From the NCBI GenBank assembly GCA_025465235.1, contig JAODNO010000265.1:1-36919 (forward strand): DNA of 36,919 bases. Direction: 5' to 3'. The notes beneath the pieces were generated by a model. That model had not been told where the DNA came from, did not search any database, and saw only the letters and a list, made by a program, of their open reading frames with translations. Positions 29,970 through 36,919 of this stretch are shown one piece after another; positions within the stretch are counted from its first letter, which is position 1; every line of letters begins with the position of its first letter. This DNA comes from Pseudonocardia sp. (GTDB lineage Bacteria > Actinomycetota > Actinomycetes > Mycobacteriales > Pseudonocardiaceae). The translations under genes were made by a program, and so were the position numbers.

Positions 29970-31261
29970 CCATCCGCAGTCGTCGACCCCTCCGCGTCGA
30001 CCATCGACTTCGTCACAGGATCCGCACCGCGCCGGCACAGCCGGGGCGCGACGATTGCCGTCCCGGCCAGGCACACCACCCCCGACAGCGCCTGCGCCGT
30101 CCGGACCCCGAGAACCTCGCAGAGCAGGCCGAGCAACGGCCCGCCGATCGGCGTCCCGCCGAGGAAGACCAGGCTGTATATCGCCATGACCCGCCCACGC
30201 ATCCCCGGCGCCGTGTCCACCTGCATCAGGCTGCGTGCGACGGAGTTCACGGCGATGTTCGTCGCTCCCAGCACGAGCACGACACCGATCGCGACCGCGA
30301 GCGTCGGCGCCACGCCGAGCACGATGTTGGTCACCGAGAACAGCACGTAGACCACGACGAGCAATCGCGACGACGTATGCACCGCCGACGCCACGACCAG
30401 CCCGCCCGCCACTGCACCGAGGCCCATGACGGCCGTCAGCAGACCATAGACATCCGGTCCACCGCTGAAGACGTCAGCGGCCAGCAACGGGAAGACAACC
30501 CGGAAGTTCTGCCCGAACACCGAGGCCAGCGCCACCAGCACCAGCGCGGCGCGCAGCTGCTGCTGCCGCCACACGTACTGTAGGCCCGCCCTGGCCTGCC
30601 CGGGTGCCCGCGCGACGACGGATGCCCTGCGCAACGCCGAGGTATCCATCACCAGCAGGCCGATCAGCACCGCAGCGAAGGACACGGCGTTCGCGACGAA
30701 CGTGACGCCCACTCCGGCGACCACGATCAGCAGCCCCGCCACCGCCGGGCCGAGCAGCCGGCCGACGTTGTTGACCAGCGAGTTGAGGGCCTGAGCGTTG
30801 ACGATGTCGTCGTCCCCGACGAGCTCGGGGACGAACGCGTGGCGGGCCGGCACGTCGAACGTGCTGACGATGCCGAGCCCCAGCGCGAGCGCGTAGACCG
30901 CGAGGAGGGTGACCGTGCCGGTCAGCGCGAGCACAGCGAGCCCGGCGGCCAGCAACGCCTGCACCGCTTGGGTGAGGAGGATGAGCCGCCGGGTATCGAC
31001 CCGGTCGATCACGACGCCGGCCCACACCCCGCCGACCAGCATCGGCAGGAACTGGCACAGCAGTGAGACGCCCAGGGCCAGCGGGCTGTCGGTGATCTGC
31101 AGGACCAGCCAGTCCTGGCCGATCCGCTGCATCCAGGTCCCGACGACCGAGAATGCCTGCCCGACGAAGTACGCCCGGTAGTTGCGCTGGTGCAGCGACC
31201 GGAACGTGCGTGCCCAGGCGCCGACCACCCGTCGCTTCAGCGCGGACGCACCCTCACGCAT
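29960..31261 (-). CDS. MFS transporter, EntS/MFS_3-like
   Basis: A 433-residue 12-helix permease of the enterobactin-exporter-like MFS_3 group: RNYRAYFVGQAFSVVGTWMQ, QDWLVLQITDSPLALGVSLL, and FDVPARHAFVPELVGDDDI are hallmark stretches. This group mostly exports siderophores or drugs. The ATG at 31261 overlaps the end of the previous MFS gene by eight bases (ATGCGTGA), so the two are translationally coupled. The start 16 codons upstream is inside that gene. The substrate is unknown. Confidence 0.88.
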   Translation of the reverse strand: MREGASALKRRVVGAWARTFRSLHQRNYRAYFVGQAFSVVGTWMQRIGQDWLVLQITDSPLALGVSLLCQFLPMLVGGVWAGVVIDRVDTRRLILLTQAVQALLAAGLAVLALTGTVTLLAVYALALGLGIVSTFDVPARHAFVPELVGDDDIVNAQALNSLVNNVGRLLGPAVAGLLIVVAGVGVTFVANAVSFAAVLIGLLVMDTSALRRASVVARAPGQARAGLQYVWRQQQLRAALVLVALASVFGQNFRVVFPLLAADVFSGGPDVYGLLTAVMGLGAVAGGLVVASAVHTSSRLLVVVYVLFSVTNIVLGVAPTLAVAIGVVLVLGATNIAVNSVARSLMQVDTAPGMRGRVMAIYSLVFLGGTPIGGPLLGLLCEVLGVRTAQALSGVVCLAGTAIVAPRLCRRGADPVTKSMVDAEGSTTADGDK

Positions 31262-32453
31262 CAGGCTCGGCCGGTATGCGCGACAACGTGTCGTCGACGC
31301 TGCGGGCAACCAGCAGCGACACCGCGCCGACGCCGACCAGCACGAGGAAGGCCTGCGAGACCGTCAGCACGAGCGTCACCGCCCCGAACGAGAGGGGAGC
31401 GATGAACTTGCCCACGTTGCGAACGGTCCCGGTGACCCCGACGTAGGCCGACCGCGCGCCCGGCGGCGACAGCTCGGTGACCAGTACGTTGTGTGCGACC
31501 CCGTACACGCCGTCCTGCAGCCCGAACAGGACGATCGCCACGACTGCCAGCATCGGGTCGACCGCGACGGCCATCACCGCGACGGAGAGGGCGGCAACGC
31601 CCAGGCTGCCGCCGATCTGCTTGGCCGAGGACCAGCGGCGGGCCAGGCGTTCGGTGAACGCCGCCGTGACCGCGGCGATGAGCCCGGACGCGCCCATCAC
31701 GAACCCGATGGCGATCCCGGAGAGGCCCGCATCGGCCGCGACGAGCGGATAGTAGGTCAGGACCGAGAACTTGAAGATGAACCGCAGCGCGCCGAGGACC
31801 TGCACCCCGACTATCGAGGGTGCGTCGAAGACGTCCCGCGTCCGTGCCTTCGCCGTCCCGCCGGACGCCCGGCGCAGCGGCGGCAGCAGCACCCACGCCG
31901 CCACTGCAGCCGGAATCGCCACGATCTGCACGGCGAAGGGCGCGAGCCAGCCGAGAACAAGCAGCAGGCCACCCGCGATCGGGAAGACCGCCTCGGCGAC
32001 GGTCATCGTGATGATCCGGCGGCTCTGCCCGCGTGCCGCGGCGGCCCCGGTCGGCGCGACGCCGCCGATGATGCTGACCGACAGCGCCATCACCGCGCCG
32101 AAGGCGGCACCCTGCACGAACCGGACGGCCATGAGTGCCTCGAACGACTGCCACAGGAACAGGACCGGGACCGGCAACCCGAACACCAGCAGCGACGCGG
32201 CGAAGACCGGGCGGAGCCCGATGCGGTCGGCCAGCATCCCGGCGAGGAACGCCGAGAAGATGCTGGGGAGCAGGTAGCCGCTGGTGATGAGTCCGACCTG
32301 CGCTGTGCTGAGCGCGAACTGCTCCTGGATCGCCGGAATCGCCGGAGTGATCCCCTGGATCCCGGTGGTCGCGACAGCGGCCCCCACGCAGGCGATGCCG
32401 ATCACCGCCGCGGGTCGGTACCGCCCGGTCATCGCGCCCGTTCCCTGTGCCAC
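31254..32453 (-). CDS. MFS transporter
   Basis: A 399-residue 12-helix permease: GIQGITPAIPAIQEQFALST, LAGMLADRIGLRPVFAASLL, VRFVQGAAFGAVMALS and a second-half FGLQDGVYGVAHNVLV. General drug/metabolite MFS features; no narrower family recognised. It starts at GTG 32453 after AAGGGG; the ATG seven codons in is an alternative. An equally long frame in another register covers the same DNA but is arginine-rich nonsense. It is 38 bases downstream of a TctA-TctB remnant and coupled to the next MFS gene. Confidence 0.88.
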   Translation of the reverse strand: MAQGTGAMTGRYRPAAVIGIACVGAAVATTGIQGITPAIPAIQEQFALSTAQVGLITSGYLLPSIFSAFLAGMLADRIGLRPVFAASLLVFGLPVPVLFLWQSFEALMAVRFVQGAAFGAVMALSVSIIGGVAPTGAAAARGQSRRIITMTVAEAVFPIAGGLLLVLGWLAPFAVQIVAIPAAVAAWVLLPPLRRASGGTAKARTRDVFDAPSIVGVQVLGALRFIFKFSVLTYYPLVAADAGLSGIAIGFVMGASGLIAAVTAAFTERLARRWSSAKQIGGSLGVAALSVAVMAVAVDPMLAVVAIVLFGLQDGVYGVAHNVLVTELSPPGARSAYVGVTGTVRNVGKFIAPLSFGAVTLVLTVSQAFLVLVGVGAVSLLVARSVDDTLSRIPAEPDA

Positions 32454-32491
32454 GTTGCCCCTTCTTCCCCATGACGGACCAGCGGACGTGC

Positions 32492-33378
32492 TCAGTAGCT
32501 CAGCAGGAGCCCGCCCTCGAGCGGCACGTTCAGCAGCACCACGAACAGCGCATACAGCACCGCGCAGGTCACGACGGTGAGGGCGCCCGTCACCCGCCAG
32601 CCCTCGCGGCCGACCACCCGGACCAACAGCGCGAGAACGACCGGGACCGTCGGGGCGAGGCCGATCAGCAGCGTGCCCAGCCCGAACGCCACCAGCAGCA
32701 GGATGCTGTCGCGCAGCAGCGGGCCGGCGGCCGCCTCATCGACCCCGGAGTCGACGTCCGACCCGGCATGCCTGTCCGGGTCGGTCACGGCCACGCCTTG
32801 ACCCAGGTCTGTCGGGCCGCTGCCCTGCGTGACACCGTCCTGGTCCGGTGGACGGGCGGCCGGGGCGTGGATGCCCGGCTCTGCGGGAACCGAGGCCAGG
32901 CGGCGTGCGGCCGCTCCGGTGTCGTTGATCATCTGCTCCATCCCGCCGCCGTCGACGATCACCCCGCCCAGCCGCGTCCGGAGCCAGGGGACCCCGGCGA
33001 TCAGCAGGTAGGCCGCCGTCAGCGCCAGCAACAGCGAGGCGGTAATGGTCGGGAACAGCCTGCCGTCCTCGCCGAAACCGGTCGCGAGCGCGATCGCCGC
33101 AGCCGCGAGCGCTGCGAGCGCCGCCAACATGATGACCGAGACCGCTCGCACCGCGCTGCGGATCCCCGCCTCCCGCTGGCCCGGGTCCGGTGCGCCCTGC
33201 CGGCGTCCGCTGATGACCTCGAACGCCAGCACGGCGACGGTGAGCACCACCAGCAGCAGCGAGATGGGCCGGGTCACGAAGGCGTCGAGCCCGCCGAACG
33301 TCGACAGCGTCTGCAGGAACGAACGCTCCACCATCGGGCCGAGGACCAGCCCGAGGATCAGGGGGATGACGGGCGGCC
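32492..33378 (-). pseudogene. TctA C-terminus joined to TctB (tripartite tricarboxylate transporter remnant)
   Basis: Reading from the 5' side, the sequence begins abruptly with the tail of the large TctA membrane subunit (PPVIPLILGLVLGPMVERSF, then LDAFVTRPISLLLVVLTV). It continues in the same frame into a TctB-like small subunit with four helices (LFPTITASLLLALTAAYLLI, then RDSILLLVAFGLGTLLIGLA). Over 400 residues of TctA are missing. The TctB part could still be made, for example from the ATG at 33334, but without TctA and the TctC binding protein it cannot transport. The TctA-TctB joint itself may be an original fusion. Confidence 0.75.
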
Positions 33379-33695
33379 TGCTTGGCGGCGTAGATCGGGT
33401 TGCGGGTCGGCATCACGAGGCACGCGACGCCGATCTGCACCCGCTTCGTGATGGCCGCCAGGTACCCGACCGTCGTCATCGCCTCGTAGAAGTCCGCCGA
33501 CTGGTCAGCGGCAAGCGCCTCGTGGGAGCCGGAGGAGATGTGGTGGCGGTGCATCTCGGAGCTCCAGACCACATGGTCATGGACGAAGATCGAGTCGAAA
33601 CCGAGCGCCTCGGCCTCGGTGGCGGCGCGGGCGATGTTGGCGACCGAGGCGAGTGGACCGGAGTTCGGTACACGGACACCGAACGAGATCGTCAC
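33372..33695 (-). pseudogene. Truncated LLM-class oxidoreductase fused to TctA
   Basis: The first ~107 residues of a luciferase-like oxidoreductase (SFGVRVPNSGPLASVANIAR, LGFDSIFVHDHVVW, VQIGVACLVMPTRNPIYAAKQAA), started by GTG at 33695. It is cut at the point where such proteins continue LxxLSGGR. From there the DNA is TctA-TctB in another frame, so the remaining ~200 residues, including much of the active site, are lost. Read through, it becomes an arginine/proline-rich nonsense tail. A deletion joined the two genes near 33372-33380. Confidence 0.8.
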
Positions 33696-33717
33696 AGCAT
33701 GGCTCCATTCCAGGTGA

Positions 33718-34845
33718 TCAGGTGGCCGTTGGGGCTGCGGCAGGAAGCGGCAGCGCGGTGCAGTACTCGCGGGGCAGGTACAGGCTCACCGGCTTGCCCG
33801 TCGAGAGGCGCTGGGCAGCAGCGGTCCGGCACGTGAGCTGCGCGTGCGGGAGTTGGACCTGGTACTGCATCGACTCCCCGGCGAACAGCCGGGTCCCGAT
33901 CTCGCCCGTGAACAGGTTGGGCCCTCCGGTGCTGCTGCTGTCGGTGCGGATCTCGATGTGCTCAGGGCGGATGCTCACGACGCAGGGCTCCCCCACAGCG
34001 GTCCCCACGACCTTGTCCACCAAGACCGGCCCGTCCTGGGTACGGATCCGCCAGCCCTCGTCCTCCTGCGCCTCGACGACACCGGTGAGCAGGTTCGTCG
34101 ACCCGACGAAGTCGGCGACAAAGGTGTTCTGCGGTTGCAGGTACACCGAGAACGGGCTGCCGATCTGGCTGATCTGCCCGTCCCGCATCACCGCGATCGT
34201 GTTGGACATCGACAGCGCCTCGACCTGGTCGTGCGTCACGTAGACCGTGGTGATGCCCTGGTCGCGCTGCAGGCGCTTGAGCTCGAACCGGAGCGACTCG
34301 CGCAGCTTCGCGTCGAGGTTGGAGAGTGGCTCGTCGAGCAGGAGCAGGGTGGGCTCGATGACCAGCGCCCGCGCCAGTGCCAGCCGCTGCTGCTGCCCAC
34401 CCGAGAGCTTGGTGGCGTAGCGCCCGGCGAGGTGATCCAGCTCCACGACGGCGAGCGCCCGCTCGACCCGCTCACTCACGACCGGCTTCGGCGTGCGGCG
34501 GCGGCTCCCCACCCGGAGGGGGAAGGCCACGTTGTCGAAGACGTTCATGTGCGGCCAGATCGCGTAGCTCTGGAACACCATGCCCAGGTTGCGGTCGTTG
34601 GCCGCGACGGCGATGTTGCGCCCGCTGGAGAACAGGACGCGGTCGTCGACCGCGATCTCCCCCCCGTCGGGCCATTCCAGCCCCGCGACGCAGCGGAGGG
34701 TTGTCGTCTTACCGCACCCGCTCGGTCCGAGCAGGGTGAAGAACTCCCCGTCCTCGACCGTGAAGCTCACGTCGTCCACGGCGCGGACCCGACCCTGCTT
34801 CGAGTCGTCCTTGTAGGCCTTCACGAGGTTCTCGACGCGCAGCAT
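33718..34845 (-). CDS. ABC transporter ATP-binding protein (spermidine/putrescine or Fe3+ type)
   Basis: A 375-residue importer ATPase with Walker A GPSGCGKTTT (40-49), Q-loop FQSYAIWPHM, signature LSGGQQQR (147-154), Walker B LLLLDEPLSNLDA (167-179) and H205 in VYVTHDQ. A C-terminal regulatory TOBE domain follows (residues ~240-370). This architecture belongs to the PotA/FbpC/AfuC group. It starts at ATG 34845, 16 bases after the permease stop; order is binding protein, permease, ATPase. The substrate is unknown; the catabolic neighbourhood suggests an organic solute. Confidence 0.92.
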   Translation of the reverse strand: MLRVENLVKAYKDDSKQGRVRAVDDVSFTVEDGEFFTLLGPSGCGKTTTLRCVAGLEWPDGGEIAVDDRVLFSSGRNIAVAANDRNLGMVFQSYAIWPHMNVFDNVAFPLRVGSRRRTPKPVVSERVERALAVVELDHLAGRYATKLSGGQQQRLALARALVIEPTLLLLDEPLSNLDAKLRESLRFELKRLQRDQGITTVYVTHDQVEALSMSNTIAVMRDGQISQIGSPFSVYLQPQNTFVADFVGSTNLLTGVVEAQEDEGWRIRTQDGPVLVDKVVGTAVGEPCVVSIRPEHIEIRTDSSSTGGPNLFTGEIGTRLFAGESMQYQVQLPHAQLTCRTAAAQRLSTGKPVSLYLPREYCTALPLPAAAPTAT

Positions 34846-34861
34846 GCTCGTGTCCGTCCTG

Positions 34862-36598
34862 TCAGAATTCCCGGACGCCGATCTTGGCGCCCAACCTGTA
34901 GGCCGCTCCGACGAGCAGCATGAGCACGACGACCATCACGACGCCGACGGCGGCGAGAACGCCGGTCTCGCCGTTCTCCCAGAGCTCCCAGATCGTGACC
35001 GAGAGGACTCGCGTTCCCTGGGAGTAGAGGAGGATCGAGCTGGAGAGCTCTCGGACGGACACCACGACGATGTAGACCCAGCCGGCCACGATCCCTGGGC
35101 CCATGAGGGGCAGCACGACCCGACGGAACGTGTCCCACCACGTGGCTCCCGACATCCGCGCCGAGTCTTCGAGCTCCGTGCTCACCTGGGAGAGCGAGGA
35201 GCTCGCGTACCTGATCCCGTATGGCAGGTAACGGGTGACGTAGGCGATGAAGAGGATCACGAGCGTGCCGTAGATCGGCAGCGGCGAGCGCAGGTAGATG
35301 AAGATGAGCGCGACGCCGAGCACCAGCCCGGGCATCGCGAGCGGGAAGCTGGCCAGAGTTTCGAGGATTCGCCTGCCGGGCAGCCGCGACTTCAGGACCA
35401 GCCAGGCCACCACGCTCATGAAGAGCATCACCGCCGTGGCGCTCACGACAGCGAGGATCGCGGAGTTGCTCACCGAGGTCAGGATCGAGCTCGTCTCGAG
35501 GATCCGCCCGTAGTTGGCGAAGCTCACCGACTTCAGCGCCGAGGCGCTCGGCGCCTGGTAGAAGGGCAACAGCGACATCCACAGGAGGATCGCGACCGGC
35601 AGGACGACGACCACGACGAAGTAGACGGCGAAGACGACCGACACGGGCCAGCGCCACGCCCCGAGGTCGAGCGGCCGCGGCCGGAAGCCCTTACCTGAAA
35701 TGGTCTGGAACCGCTCACCGCGGCTGTTCGCCCGCTGCACCAGCAGCAGACCCAGCACGGTCAGCAGCAGCAGGCTGAGCGAGTAGATCGACGCGACGTC
35801 GTAGCGGATCGGATAGGTGTGCAGCGCCTCGTAGATTCGCGAGGTGAAGACCCAGTTGCCCGAGGGGATCCCGAGCACCGCCGGCGTCTCGAAGGACTCC
35901 AGCCCGCGTACCACCATGATCAGGATGGCGCCCAGCAGGGCAGGTCGCACCAGCGGCAGCGTGATCCTGCGGATCGTCTGCGGCACGGTGGCGCCGCTCA
36001 TGAGCGCCGACTCCTCCAAAGCCGGATCGGTCGCCCTGAACGCGGCGAACATCAGCAGGAACACCAGCGGCGAGAGGTGCATCCCGTCGATGAGGATCAT
36101 GCCGGGCAGCGAGAACGCGTCGACCTGCAGCCAATCCAGCCCGATGCCGCGCAGCGCCACGTTGATGACGCCGACGTCCTTGCTGAGCAGGAATACCCAG
36201 GCGATCGTGAACAGGATGCCCGGCACGATCAGCGGCACGATCGAGGCCGCGTAGAGGAGCGGCTTGAACGGCGCGTTGGAGCGGACGCAGAAGAACGCCA
36301 GCGCCGTGCCAGAGATCGTGCTGACCGCGGCGGAACCGATCGCGAACACGAAGGAGTTGAACAGCATCTCCGGTGTGCCGCTCACGCTGTAGGCGGACGC
36401 GATGTTGGCGAGGCTGAGCCCCTCCCCGGTCGTCAGGCCGCGCCAGGTGAGGTAGACGAGCGGGGAGAGCACCAGGTAGGCGAGCAGGGCGACCGTCACC
36501 GCGCCGAGCAGGTAGAGCAGCGTGGGCCGACGCGTGCGCTTCGCCTGTACGGAGGGCGACGGACTCCCGGCCGGGGGTGCGTCGAGGAGTTGGGTCAT
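34862..36598 (-). CDS. ABC transporter permease with two fused membrane domains
   Basis: A 578-residue permease of the Fe3+/thiamine FbpB-like type. It has two BPD_transp_1 domains of six helices each in one chain. The EAA-type cytoplasmic loops are ALMSGATVPQTIRRITLPLV in the first half and SARMSGATWWDTFRRVVLPL in the second; both contact the ATPase. It starts at an ATG overlapping the binding-protein stop (ATGA). Confidence 0.93.
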   Translation of the reverse strand: MTQLLDAPPAGSPSPSVQAKRTRRPTLLYLLGAVTVALLAYLVLSPLVYLTWRGLTTGEGLSLANIASAYSVSGTPEMLFNSFVFAIGSAAVSTISGTALAFFCVRSNAPFKPLLYAASIVPLIVPGILFTIAWVFLLSKDVGVINVALRGIGLDWLQVDAFSLPGMILIDGMHLSPLVFLLMFAAFRATDPALEESALMSGATVPQTIRRITLPLVRPALLGAILIMVVRGLESFETPAVLGIPSGNWVFTSRIYEALHTYPIRYDVASIYSLSLLLLTVLGLLLVQRANSRGERFQTISGKGFRPRPLDLGAWRWPVSVVFAVYFVVVVVLPVAILLWMSLLPFYQAPSASALKSVSFANYGRILETSSILTSVSNSAILAVVSATAVMLFMSVVAWLVLKSRLPGRRILETLASFPLAMPGLVLGVALIFIYLRSPLPIYGTLVILFIAYVTRYLPYGIRYASSSLSQVSTELEDSARMSGATWWDTFRRVVLPLMGPGIVAGWVYIVVVSVRELSSSILLYSQGTRVLSVTIWELWENGETGVLAAVGVVMVVVLMLLVGAAYRLGAKIGVREF

Positions 36599-36919
36599 CC
36601 CTGCGTCCCGCCTCGGATGACCTCGTCCCACAGCGCCGCCCAGTCCTTGTACTCGGCGGCGACCTCGGCGACGTCCACCTTCACCGGCTCGATCTTCTGG
36701 CCGCCGAGCGTCTGCTGGGCGAGCGCGCTGTTGCTGGGTGTCCGGCCTTCCTGGACGAAGATCGGTTGCGCGCCGTCGGCGCTGAGGAGGAAGTCCTGCA
36801 GCAGCAGAGCCCCGGCGGGGTTGTTGGACAGGCAGGGCAGCGAGACAGCGGTGATCTCCGCGACGACCGGGACCTGCACCGGCGCCCACCCCAGTGGCGC
36901 GCCCTTGCCCTGCAGCTCC
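36595..36919 (-). CDS. ABC transporter substrate-binding protein (C-terminal fragment, cut by window edge)
   Basis: The last ~107 residues of a periplasmic-type binding protein: GAPLGWAPVQVPVVAEITAV, NNPAGALLLQDFLLSADGAQ, FVQEGRTPSNSALAQ and a C-terminal DWAALWDEVIRGG. This is the usual end of family-1/iron- or spermidine-type solute-binding proteins. The N-terminus and lipobox lie beyond the right edge. It overlaps the permease start by four bases, so the three importer genes form one operon. Confidence 0.87.
   Translation of the reverse strand, partial: ELQGKGAPLGWAPVQVPVVAEITAVSLPCLSNNPAGALLLQDFLLSADGAQPIFVQEGRTPSNSALAQQTLGGQKIEPVKVDVAEVAAEYKDWAALWDEVIRGGTQG

Noticed and set aside
31261-32472. 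403-residue minus-strand frame overlapping the MFS gene
   Set aside because: Arg/Gly-rich register shadow; the other frame encodes 12 membrane helices.

Overview
This is a GC-rich (roughly 70% G+C) chromosomal stretch, almost certainly from a high-GC actinobacterium. A near-textbook F420-dependent glucose-6-phosphate dehydrogenase (Fgd), an AroQ-gamma chorismate mutase of the mycobacterial type, IniA/IniC-like membrane proteins and FCD-type GntR regulators fit Pseudonocardiaceae or a close relative. That placement is an inference. I see no tRNA, rRNA, CRISPR array, insertion sequence or phage gene.

Layout. (1) 1-6.5 kb: the N-terminal part of SbcD (left edge), a CtaG-type cytochrome oxidase assembly protein, a small membrane protein, a HerA-like ATPase, a two-domain VOC protein, a decayed SDR gene, and an AhpD-like protein whose redox cysteines are both serine. 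(2) 6.5-11.1 kb: a tightly overlapping operon for a PaoABC-type molybdenum aldehyde oxidoreductase, ending in a TetR gene, with a 25-bp palindrome upstream that is a good TetR operator candidate. (3) 11.1-15.8 kb: the most unusual part. A ~100-bp leader and the gene behind it (protein start MSFKS) occur twice. One copy is a 24-codon mini-gene followed by a glycine-rich lipoprotein. The other is a 97-residue glycine-rich repeat protein followed by a dynamin-like membrane stalk with no GTPase domain. A berberine-bridge-type flavoprotein lies antisense between the copies, and a leaderless AroQ-gamma chorismate mutase lies beyond. (4) 16.1-18.7 kb: an MHS-family transporter divergent from a GntR regulator, then a wrecked LacI gene. 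(5) 18.8-24.1 kb: a catabolic operon gntR - alpha/beta hydrolase - cyclic amidohydrolase - luciferase-like oxidoreductase - small protein - fgd. Fgd would supply reduced F420 for the luciferase-like enzyme. (6) 24.1-29.9 kb: an ABC-ATPase remnant, a cupin, a GntR regulator and a second molybdenum hydroxylase (coxG-like, FAD, 2Fe-2S and Mo subunits). The cupin and the coxG operon share a TGGATCCA operator-like site. (7) 30-33.7 kb: two MFS transporters and a recombinant locus in which a luciferase-like gene is fused to the tail of a TctA-TctB transporter gene. (8) 33.7-36.9 kb: an ABC importer (ATPase, double permease, C-terminus of the binding protein) cut by the right edge.

Together, 16-37 kb reads as an accessory catabolic island: importers, two-component enzymes, molybdenum hydroxylases and ring-opening amidohydrolases under GntR/TetR control. 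Several decayed or fused genes mark recombination. The 11-15 kb cluster is the best candidate for an undescribed system.
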